From positions 1 through 55,400 of the forward strand of contig CADBYC010000011.1 of NCBI GenBank assembly GCA_902798755.1: a DNA stretch of 55,400 bases, given 5' to 3'. A program made the translations under genes and the position numbers. How positions within the stretch are numbered: the first letter of the stretch is position 1; every line of letters starts with the position of its first letter. Of the stretch, positions 49,277-55,400 are shown piece by piece. Below the pieces are notes generated by a model that did not search any database, was not told the origin of the DNA, and was given only the letters and a program-made list of their open reading frames with translations. The DNA comes from an uncultured Ruminococcus sp. (lineage in GTDB: Bacteria > Bacillota > Clostridia > Oscillospirales > Acutalibacteraceae).

Positions 49277-50191
49277 ATGACGCATCTGTTTATCCTCAAC
49301 CCCTTCGCGGGCACTAAGGATTCGACGCCTGAATTAAAAGAGCAGATCGAAGCCTTGTGCCTGCCTGACGCTGTCATCGAGTATACACAATGTAAAGGCG
49401 ACGCGGAGAATATCGCCCGCCGCTATGCCGAAAAGGGCGAGCCGCTGCGCGTGTACGCCTGCGGCGGCGACGGTACGGCGAATGAAGCGCTTCAAGGACT
49501 GCTCGGCTTTGAGAACGTCGCGCTCGGTCTGATCCCTGTCGGCACGGGCAACGATTACGTCCGCTCCTTACCTGCCGAACCTGACGATTTCCTTGACCTC
49601 GGAAAAATGACGCGCGGCACAACCATGACGGTCGATCTGATGAAATGCGAGGACCGATATGCCCTCAACGTCGTTTCTGTCGGCTATGACTGTGAGGTCG
49701 CCGACCGCGCGCAGAAAAATAAACGCTGGCCGCTGATGTCGGGCTCGTTCGCGTACAAGCTTGCCATCGTGCAGTGCCTTCTGACAAAGAGGAAACACAC
49801 CTTCACACCCATCGCCGACGGCAAGGAGATCCCGATCGCCGACGGCTTCAAAAGCCAGATGCTCGCCGTAGCCGCGAAGGGCATGTACTACGGCGGCGGT
49901 ATCAAGGCGACACCGTACGCGAGACTGAACGACGGATTGATCGACTTTATGGCGATCCCGACCGTCCCCATCAGCTACTTTGCGTGGATGCTCGGGTCGT
50001 TCACCCGCGGGGAGCACATCAACCACCCCGAGGGGAAGAAATTTATATTGAATCAAAAGTGCAAGACCTTGAAGCTCGACAATCACGGCGATATCAAGGT
50101 AAGCATCGACGGCGAGATGTTCGTGATGAAGGATCCCGCGATCACCGTCGAGCCGAAAGCGTTTGGAATTATTATTCCTGAAAAGAAATAA
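49277..50191 (+). CDS. Diacylglycerol/lipid kinase catalytic-domain protein
   Basis: 304 residues. The first motif is LFILNPFAGTK, nucleotide-binding GGDGT is at 63-67 with ANEAL, and LIPVGTGNDYVRSL, then AAKGMYYGGGIKATPYA follow. This is the DgkB/YegS family, which phosphorylates diacylglycerol or similar lipids, recycling the diacylglycerol left by lipoteichoic acid-type synthesis. AAAAGGAGA precedes the ATG at 49277. The following SGNH and glycosyltransferase genes fit an envelope-lipid role. Confidence 0.92.
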   Translation: MTHLFILNPFAGTKDSTPELKEQIEALCLPDAVIEYTQCKGDAENIARRYAEKGEPLRVYACGGDGTANEALQGLLGFENVALGLIPVGTGNDYVRSLPAEPDDFLDLGKMTRGTTMTVDLMKCEDRYALNVVSVGYDCEVADRAQKNKRWPLMSGSFAYKLAIVQCLLTKRKHTFTPIADGKEIPIADGFKSQMLAVAAKGMYYGGGIKATPYARLNDGLIDFMAIPTVPISYFAWMLGSFTRGEHINHPEGKKFILNQKCKTLKLDNHGDIKVSIDGEMFVMKDPAITVEPKAFGIIIPEKK

Positions 50192-50211
50192 AACTATTAG
50201 GGTTCAGATAG

Positions 50212-51435
50212 ATGAAGAATAGATTGACAAAAAGGTTTTGGATTACCGCGCTGATCGTCGCCGTCTTGGTAGCGATCACCCTGAGCGCGACGATCGTCAG
50301 CGCAATCGCGAAAAATGTCGCCGCTCAGCCGAGAACGGTAGAGGAAAGCGCGCTGGCGACTCCTGATAACAGGGGGGATAAAATGATCAATGAGCGTATC
50401 TATGCGACGACGCATAACCGCAGCCGATGGCTGTATGATCTGATCACCGTATCGGGCAAGGCGACGCTGACGGACAGCAATGACGCGAAAAAGATATTTG
50501 AAGCCGCCCGCGACTGCGGCGTGATATCCGATTATACCGAGGAGGATATGGTACTTCCGCTGACGCGTTTCTTTGTCGCGCAGACGACGGTCAGGGCGCT
50601 GAATTACAAGCAGCGCAATCCCGGGCGTATCGCCGATATCAACTCGCTGCAGAGCGCAATGGCGACGATGGCATACTATGGCTACTTCTTGCCCGACGTC
50701 AATAATATGGTCTATCCCGATAAGGAGATCACGGCTGAGGAATACGAAGGTCTGCTGACACAGCTCGAGCGTTACAGACAGCTCAAAGGAAAGGTCATCC
50801 TCGCGTTCGGCGACAGTATCATGCACGGCAGCGGCAACAACGATGAGGGCATCGCCGATATGATCGCCGAGAAATACGGCATGACGGCGCATGATTACTC
50901 CGTGCCGGGCGCGGCGATGGGATTATGGGTCGGCAGAAGTCATATCATCGACCAGCTGCGGCTGGCGTTGAACGATTTGATCAAGCCCGATATCATACTC
51001 ATTAATGGCGGCACCAACGACATGAACCATGTGTCCCTCGGCGATTTTACCGAGGGATATGATATGACGAATACCTCGAGCGAGAACTTCACCGGCGGCT
51101 TTGAAAAGACCATGTGGATGCTCACCAACAACTACTACCGCGTGCCTGTTGTCTATGTGCGCGCTCACAATATGGATCTCGGCTCTGATGCGAATGAGCG
51201 AAAGTTCGGCGAGAGGGCGCTTGACGTCGTTGAAAAATGGAACGGTACCTCTGTTGATATCTATAAAGATACCGATCTATATACCGAGGACAGCTATATG
51301 AGAGGTCGCTACACCTACTTTGATCCGGCTTTCGGAAACGCCCCTGACTCGATCCATCCGAACGCTCTCGGTTACGCGACGTATTATCTGCCACTTGTCA
51401 CGGACGAGATCATGAATCAGCTGATAAAGGAGTAA
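50212..51435 (+). CDS. Membrane-anchored SGNH/GDSL hydrolase
   Basis: 407 residues. One N-terminal helix (about 10-33) is followed by a helical region of about 150 residues without recognised family. The SGNH domain comes from about 195: nucleophile Ser202 in AFGDSIMHG, block II Gly in VPGAAMG, block III INGGTNDMNH, and Asp379-Ser-Ile-His382-Pro. All catalytic blocks are intact, so an exported esterase or deacylase acting on envelope glycan or lipid is likely. It lies 20 bp after the lipid kinase and 3 bp before the glycosyltransferase. Confidence 0.85.
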   Translation: MKNRLTKRFWITALIVAVLVAITLSATIVSAIAKNVAAQPRTVEESALATPDNRGDKMINERIYATTHNRSRWLYDLITVSGKATLTDSNDAKKIFEAARDCGVISDYTEEDMVLPLTRFFVAQTTVRALNYKQRNPGRIADINSLQSAMATMAYYGYFLPDVNNMVYPDKEITAEEYEGLLTQLERYRQLKGKVILAFGDSIMHGSGNNDEGIADMIAEKYGMTAHDYSVPGAAMGLWVGRSHIIDQLRLALNDLIKPDIILINGGTNDMNHVSLGDFTEGYDMTNTSSENFTGGFEKTMWMLTNNYYRVPVVYVRAHNMDLGSDANERKFGERALDVVEKWNGTSVDIYKDTDLYTEDSYMRGRYTYFDPAFGNAPDSIHPNALGYATYYLPLVTDEIMNQLIKE

Positions 51436-51438
51436 GCT

Positions 51439-52383
51439 ATGACGAAATTATATATTGCGGTCCCCTGCTATAACGAGGAAGAGGTGCTGCCCGACAGCGC
51501 CGAAAAACTGCGCGTAAAACTCAACGCGATGATGGATAGGGGGCTGATCTCTTACGACAGCCGTATCGTGTTCATCGACGACGGCAGCCGCGATAAAACA
51601 TGGGAGCTGATCGAAAAGCTCCATGAAAGCGACAGCATCTACAGCGGGATCAAGCTCAGCCGCAACCGCGGTCACCAGAACGCCTTGATGTGCGGACTGA
51701 TGACGCTGAAAGATGAAGCGGACGCGGTGATCTCCATCGACGCCGACCTGCAGGACGATATCGAAGTGTTCGACGAGATGGTGGAGAAGTATCAGGCGGG
51801 GTGCGACGTGGTGTACGGCGTGCGCTCCAAGCGCGCGACCGATACCTTCTTCAAGCGCTTTACCGCCGAGGGGTACTACAAGGTGCTCGACAAGATGGGC
51901 GCGAAGGTCATCTTCAATCACGCGGATTTTCGCTTGATGAGCCAAAGGGCGCTGAGGGCGTTTGCTGAGTTCAAGGAAACGAATCTGTTCCTGCGCGGAC
52001 TGGTGCCGATGGTGGGCTTCAAGAGCGAGATCGTGACCTATGAGAGATCGGAGCGGCTCGCGGGTGAGAGCAAATATCCGCTCAAAAAGATGCTCGCGCT
52101 GGCGTGGGAGGGTATCACCTCGCTGTCGACCAAGCCGATCAAGATGATCACCCGACTGGGGCTGATCATCTTCCTTATCAGTATCGTCATGCTGATCTAC
52201 GCGCTGGTGCGCTACTTCATGGGCGCGACCGATACGGGCTGGGCTTCGCTGATGGTGTCCATCTGGGCGATCGGCGGCTTGCAGATGATGGCGATCGGTA
52301 TCATCGGCGAGTACATCGGAAAGATCTACCTTGAGTCAAAGCACAGACCGCGCTTCATCGTGGAAGAGTATCTGCACGACTGA
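51439..52383 (+). CDS. GtrB/DPM-like family 2 glycosyltransferase
   Basis: 314 residues. The GT-A domain has YIAVPCYNEEEVLPDS, FIDDGSRDKTW, LSRNRGHQNAL and DADLQDD (DxD). Two C-terminal membrane helices (about 233-257 and 268-292) follow. This layout is that of enzymes loading glucose, mannose or aminoarabinose on polyprenyl phosphate for envelope decoration. AAAGGAG, inside the end of the preceding gene, serves its ATG. No GtrA-like flippase or GT-C transferase follows. Confidence 0.92.
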   Translation: MTKLYIAVPCYNEEEVLPDSAEKLRVKLNAMMDRGLISYDSRIVFIDDGSRDKTWELIEKLHESDSIYSGIKLSRNRGHQNALMCGLMTLKDEADAVISIDADLQDDIEVFDEMVEKYQAGCDVVYGVRSKRATDTFFKRFTAEGYYKVLDKMGAKVIFNHADFRLMSQRALRAFAEFKETNLFLRGLVPMVGFKSEIVTYERSERLAGESKYPLKKMLALAWEGITSLSTKPIKMITRLGLIIFLISIVMLIYALVRYFMGATDTGWASLMVSIWAIGGLQMMAIGIIGEYIGKIYLESKHRPRFIVEEYLHD

Positions 52384-52394
52384 TCATATCAATC

Positions 52395-52424
52395 AAAAAA
52401 GCTGACCTCACGGGTCAGCTTTTG
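52395..52424 (+). terminator. Bidirectional terminator
   Basis: AAAAAAGCTGACC, TCACG loop, GGTCAGCTTTT (stem 52401-52407 / 52413-52419). It separates convergent genes. Confidence 0.88.
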
Positions 52425-52437
52425 TTGTATACAGATA

Positions 52438-52917
52438 TTACAGATTGAACGCGCGTTTTAAGAAGAGCTTGCCCGTGTTGGTGAGGAAGATGTCTTCGGC
52501 TTTGCGAATGATCTCCTTCTCGGGGGTGTGCTGCTCCTTGAAGTCGACGATCAACTTCGCTTCGATCAATATTTGATGATCGAGCGTGCCGATGTGCTCG
52601 TAGTTCTCGATATTCTCCACCATGTGACAGACCTTCATCGACGCCGCTTCGCTGATCTCGCACTCGCGCAGGATATCGCGCACGACGGGGATACAGTCGC
52701 CCTCGACGTTGTGTACGACTGCCGCTAATTCTACGTCGAGCTGTTCCTCGTCGCCGAGGTGCTCGAGCTCGCCGATGGATTTTGCCAGCGTATAGACGCG
52801 GACGAAGTGCTGTACCTTGCCGACGTCGCCGTGATGGTACGCCTTCATTCTCAGCGCGACGCGCTGGACGCGCAGGGTGCGCTCGTTGACGATCGCCTTG
52901 TTCTGTTCGTCAGGCAT
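52438..52917 (-). CDS. HD-superfamily-like protein with altered HD motif
   Basis: 159 residues from ATG 52917, which overlaps the end of the upstream gene by 8 bp and has AAGGAG before it. The helical pattern is that of small HD-domain proteins: His37 in KVQHFVRVYTLAKSIG, AAVVHN at 65-70, a later His-rich helix (CHMVENIENYEH) and Asp125 in EAKLIVDF. The doublet that is normally His-Asp is His69-Asn70, so metal binding may be changed or lost. It may hydrolyse a phosphomonoester or nucleotide, or be a pseudoenzyme. It is coupled to the DUF5662 gene. Confidence 0.7.
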   Translation of the reverse strand: MPDEQNKAIVNERTLRVQRVALRMKAYHHGDVGKVQHFVRVYTLAKSIGELEHLGDEEQLDVELAAVVHNVEGDCIPVVRDILRECEISEAASMKVCHMVENIENYEHIGTLDHQILIEAKLIVDFKEQHTPEKEIIRKAEDIFLTNTGKLFLKRAFNL

Positions 52918-53503
52918 TTTTGAGCTCCTTCTTTCGTGCTTTTCTGTCCTTCTTATCCTGCTTGATGACCTCGCGCATATAGGCGAATGCCTTGTCCTCG
53001 CCGTTCTCGGCAAGGTAGGTGAGGTAGCTTTCAATCAGGTCGCAGGTGGCGGGGTGTACCATCTCGCCGCGGAACACGCGCCCCTTGCGCTCCTTACCAC
53101 GGATAAAGTACTCGAGCGGACTGCGGTCGGTGTATTGGTCGCCCTGATAGATCTTGCAGGCGGCAACGCGGTCGCAGAACATCTCCACGACGTACCGCAC
53201 GGGCATTTCGACGGGGCGTATCCTGCGGTCGATGGGAGAGTAGTCCGTCCAGTATTCAAAGTGGTGGCGGTTCCTGCCCTTATGGTGCATCCATGCTTCG
53301 CTGTAGCCCTTGATCTCGCGCTCGCGGTCGTTGGGGCTGCGCGTGCCCTGCCAGTACCGCGCGCCTTCGCCGAACTCCGTCCACGAATACTTGGACAGAT
53401 CGTGCTTTAGTCCCTGCCACGGGATACCGGCACGAAAGCAGTTCTTGATGACCTGGTGGCGGTGGCGGGTGATGGTTCTAAAATGATTCAGCGCTTTGCT
53501 CAT
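52910..53503 (-). CDS. DUF5662 family protein
   Basis: 197 residues. Conserved family blocks are HRHQVIKNCFRAGIPWQGL, HDLSKYSWTEF, YSEAWMHHKGRNRHHFEYW and PVEMPVRYVVEMFCDRVAA. The many His and Asp (HDLSK, HHKGRN, HH, D) look like a metal centre resembling an HD-type hydrolase, but no function is known for the family. AGAGGGA precedes the ATG. It shares an operon and an 8-bp overlap with the HD-like gene. Confidence 0.85.
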   Translation of the reverse strand: MSKALNHFRTITRHRHQVIKNCFRAGIPWQGLKHDLSKYSWTEFGEGARYWQGTRSPNDREREIKGYSEAWMHHKGRNRHHFEYWTDYSPIDRRIRPVEMPVRYVVEMFCDRVAACKIYQGDQYTDRSPLEYFIRGKERKGRVFRGEMVHPATCDLIESYLTYLAENGEDKAFAYMREVIKQDKKDRKARKKELKNA

Positions 53504-53558
53504 TTGATCCCTCTTTTGGGTCAGCCGAACTGTAAGTCCGACTATGATTTCGACCTAT

Positions 53559-53587
53559 ATTATAGTATAAAGAGCGAGAATGTGCAA
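53559..53587 (-). promoter_or_regulatory. Promoter of the DUF5662/HD-like pair
   Basis: Minus strand: TTGCAC (53582-53587), 17 bp, TATAAT (53559-53564). Confidence 0.85.
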
Positions 53588-53671
53588 GAGGGGACGAGAT
53601 GGATTTATCAAAAGGCAGAATGGAGTATATTAAAATCAGAATATTTTTTGATTGGAAAGGCAAAATACCTA

Positions 53672-53700
53672 TTGACAAATTATGTTTTATCAAATATAAT
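53672..53700 (+). promoter_or_regulatory. Consensus promoter with overlapping palindrome (MarR/OhrR operator candidate)
   Basis: TTGACA (53672-53677), 17 bp, TATAAT (53695-53700), both perfect. An imperfect palindrome TTGACAAATTATG..TTATCAA covers the -35 box and spacer (53672-53693), and ATGTTATCAAAC follows the -10. Binding of the encoded regulator here would block RNA polymerase. Confidence 0.8.
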
Positions 53701-53726
53701 GTTATCAAACAAAGGGGTTGAACGAT

Positions 53727-54164
53727 ATGGGTACTATCAATTATGATGAAATGCTGAAGCTCGAAAATCAGCTTTGCTTCCCGCTGTACGCCGCGGCGCG
53801 TCAGGTAACGGGGCTGTACACGCCCTATCTCAAGGAGCTGGGGCTGACCTACACACAGTACATCGTTTTTCTTGTGCTGTGGGAGCAGGACGGAATCCCT
53901 GTCGGGGAATTGGGCAGGCGGCTGTATCTCGATAACGGCACCCTGACGCCCTTGCTGAAAAAGCTCGAGACAGCGGGCTATCTGACCCGTGCGCGTGATA
54001 CATCTGACGAGAGGGTCGTGACCGTGTCGCTGACGGAGAAGGGCAGGGCGCTCAAGGAGCAGGCGAAAGAGATACCCCTGAAGATCGGCTCCTGTATCAA
54101 GCTCAGTGAGGAAGAGGCGCAGGGATTGTATATCTTACTGTATCGCCTATTGAGAGGAGAATAA
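53727..54164 (+). CDS. OhrR-type MarR-family transcriptional regulator
   Basis: 145 residues from ATG 53727, with AAAGGGG 9 bp upstream. The N-terminal ENQLCFPLYAAAR carries Cys17, the position of the peroxide-sensing cysteine of OhrR. Winged-helix motifs are TYTQYIVFLVLW, PVGELGRRLYLDNGTLTPLLKKLE, and the wing YLTRARDTSDERVVTVSLT. OhrR releases DNA when this Cys is oxidised by organic hydroperoxides. The gene is followed 2 bp later by a cation exporter instead of the usual ohr peroxidase. Confidence 0.92.
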   Translation: MGTINYDEMLKLENQLCFPLYAAARQVTGLYTPYLKELGLTYTQYIVFLVLWEQDGIPVGELGRRLYLDNGTLTPLLKKLETAGYLTRARDTSDERVVTVSLTEKGRALKEQAKEIPLKIGSCIKLSEEEAQGLYILLYRLLRGE

Positions 54165-54166
54165 GC

Positions 54167-55273
54167 ATGGACAGACAGAAGATCATCGTCCGCACCAGCG
54201 TGATCGGAATACTCGCCAACGTCTTTTTAGCGGCGTTCAAGGCGGCAGTCGGACTGCTGGCGAATTCCATTTCCGTCGTGCTGGACGCGGTGAACAACCT
54301 AAGCGACGCGCTGTCGTCGGTCATCACGATCATCGGCGCAAAGCTCAGCGTCAAGCCCGCGGATAAAAAGCACCCGCTCGGGTACGGGCGTATAGAATAT
54401 TTAAGCTCCGTGATCATCGCGGTTATCGTGCTGTACGCCGGTATCTCGGCGGCGGTCGAGTCGGTGAAGAAGATCATCACTCCCGAAGCGCCCGACTACA
54501 GCACCGTGTCCCTGATCATCATCGGCGTAGCGGTCTTGGTGAAAATACTGCTCGGCACTTACGTCAGCAGGACAGGCAGGAAGGTCAACTCGGATTCGCT
54601 GATCGCGTCGGGCAAGGACGCGCTGATGGATTCTATTATCTCGGCTTCCGTTCTGGTCGCCGCGGTGATCTACCTGATCTGGGGCGTGTCGCTGGAAGCA
54701 TACCTCGGCGTGATCATTTCGATTTTTATTATCAAATCGGGCTTTGAGATCCTGCGCGAGACCATCTCCCGCATTCTCGGCGAGCGTATCGACAGCGAGC
54801 TGAGCAAGGAGATCAAAAAGGATCTGTGCGCCTATGACGAGGTCAAGGGCGCGTATGACCTGATTTTGCACAGCTACGGCCCCGATAAGCTGATCGGCTC
54901 GGTGCATATTGAGGTGGACGAGCATATGACCGCTCCCGCGCTGGACGTGCTGGAGCGCAGGATCACGGCGGACATCTATGAGAAGCACAGCGTGGCGCTG
55001 ACGGGTATCTCGATCTACGCGATCAACCTCAGTGACCCCGAGACCGATAAGCTGTTCCATCATGTGGAAAAGGACGTGATGGCGCATGAGCACGTATTGC
55101 AGCTACACGGCTTTACGCTCGATAAAAAGACTTCGACGGCGGTATTTGACCTTGTTATCAGCTTTGACCTCAAGGACAGACAGTCGCTCTACAAAGAGAT
55201 CGTCCGTGAGCTGCATGAAAATTATCCGCAATATAAATTCTACGTCGCTTTGGACAGCGATATTTCAGACTGA
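54167..55273 (+). CDS. Cation diffusion facilitator exporter, manganese-type metal site
   Basis: 368 residues. Six membrane helices (about 10-205) precede a cytoplasmic domain with a ferredoxin-like fold (about 210-285) and an extra C-terminal domain. Transport-site residues are Asn43-x3-Asp47 in helix 2 and Asp151-x3-Asp155 in helix 5. Zinc CDFs normally have His in helix 5; the N-x3-D/D-x3-D combination is typical of manganese exporters. KKHPLGYGRIEYL is the conserved loop after helix 2. It is co-transcribed with the OhrR-like regulator, suggesting metal export tied to oxidative state (inference). Confidence 0.9.
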   Translation: MDRQKIIVRTSVIGILANVFLAAFKAAVGLLANSISVVLDAVNNLSDALSSVITIIGAKLSVKPADKKHPLGYGRIEYLSSVIIAVIVLYAGISAAVESVKKIITPEAPDYSTVSLIIIGVAVLVKILLGTYVSRTGRKVNSDSLIASGKDALMDSIISASVLVAAVIYLIWGVSLEAYLGVIISIFIIKSGFEILRETISRILGERIDSELSKEIKKDLCAYDEVKGAYDLILHSYGPDKLIGSVHIEVDEHMTAPALDVLERRITADIYEKHSVALTGISIYAINLSDPETDKLFHHVEKDVMAHEHVLQLHGFTLDKKTSTAVFDLVISFDLKDRQSLYKEIVRELHENYPQYKFYVALDSDISD

Positions 55274-55304
55274 TACGGCGCTCGGTAACATAGCCGAACC
55301 GTTC

Positions 55305-55400
55305 ATACTAATCCTTAATAAAAACCTTTATCATCTATTGCGCTATATTTCGTATAGCTTTGTTGGGCTCCTTGACAGGCGCCAGCCTGTCTGCGTCTCC
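55305..55400 (+). mobile_element. MITE-like palindromic element, left part of a second copy
   Basis: It starts ATACTAATCCTT and matches 21281-21376 with three substitutions in 96 bp, including the central GACAGGC-GCCA-GCCTGTC hairpin. It runs off the right edge. It lies 32 bp after the CDF stop. Confidence 0.85.

Overview
The window looks like chromosome from a Gram-positive anaerobe of the class Clostridia, most likely a gut Ruminococcaceae/Oscillospirales-type bacterium. The grounds are LPXTG/sortase surface proteins, cohesin and dockerin modules, a clostridial-style division and cell-wall cluster with a SpoVD-like PBP carrying PASTA domains, consensus sigma-A promoters (-35/17 bp/-10), AGGAGG ribosome sites, and anaerobic flavin/iron-sulfur enzymes. 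Base composition is moderately GC-rich by eye. The one clear exception is the AT-rich gene at 31740-32714.

Region 1 (1-7538) is a cell-surface locus. It holds the C-terminus of an LPSTG pilin-like protein, two class C-type sortases, a cohesin-like protein with a long Thr-Glu-Ala-Pro stalk, a membrane DUF5640-like protein translationally coupled to a class B sortase, and a secreted cohesin-like/dockerin protein. Several of these genes have long, hairpin-rich leaders. Region 2 (7659-12142) holds an orphan solute-binding lipoprotein, a membrane protein with a possible chagasin-like domain, a His/Asp-rich COG0523 metallochaperone GTPase and a HAD phosphatase.

Region 3 (12434-18601) is the most intriguing stretch. 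It is a Dlt-like operon (adenylating enzyme, carrier protein, MBOAT acyltransferase, DltD/AlgX-like SGNH protein) with a PLP-dependent amino-acid decarboxylase-fold enzyme between the carrier and the MBOAT. It may decorate a cell-surface polymer with an amine or altered amino acid rather than D-alanine. Region 4 (18708-31689) is the dcw cluster mraZ-rsmH-ftsL-spoVD/pbp-mraY-ftsW-murG-murA-ftsQ-ftsZ. It lacks murD, murE, murF and ftsA and is interrupted by three different small repeats.

Region 5 (31740-38824, minus strand) holds a foreign-looking EVE-like/PD-(D/E)XK nuclease, a frameshifted glutamate dehydrogenase gene, and a NuoE/NuoF/NfnB-like operon resembling Stn-type electron-bifurcating transhydrogenases. 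Three conserved sites in 3 kb here carry internal deletions. Region 6 (39067-44910) is ssnA-ygfK-hyuA, a subset of the gene set linked to anaerobic urate/purine breakdown.

Region 7 (45013-55273) contains a small lipoprotein, a histone H1-like DUF6465 protein, an AEC transporter plus WYL regulator, maf, a lipid kinase, an SGNH hydrolase and a GtrB/DPM-like glycosyltransferase, a DUF5662/HD-like pair, and an OhrR-type regulator with a cation-diffusion-facilitator exporter. A 158-bp MITE-like palindromic element at 21281 recurs at the right edge (55305). No tRNA, rRNA, CRISPR array or phage genes were seen.
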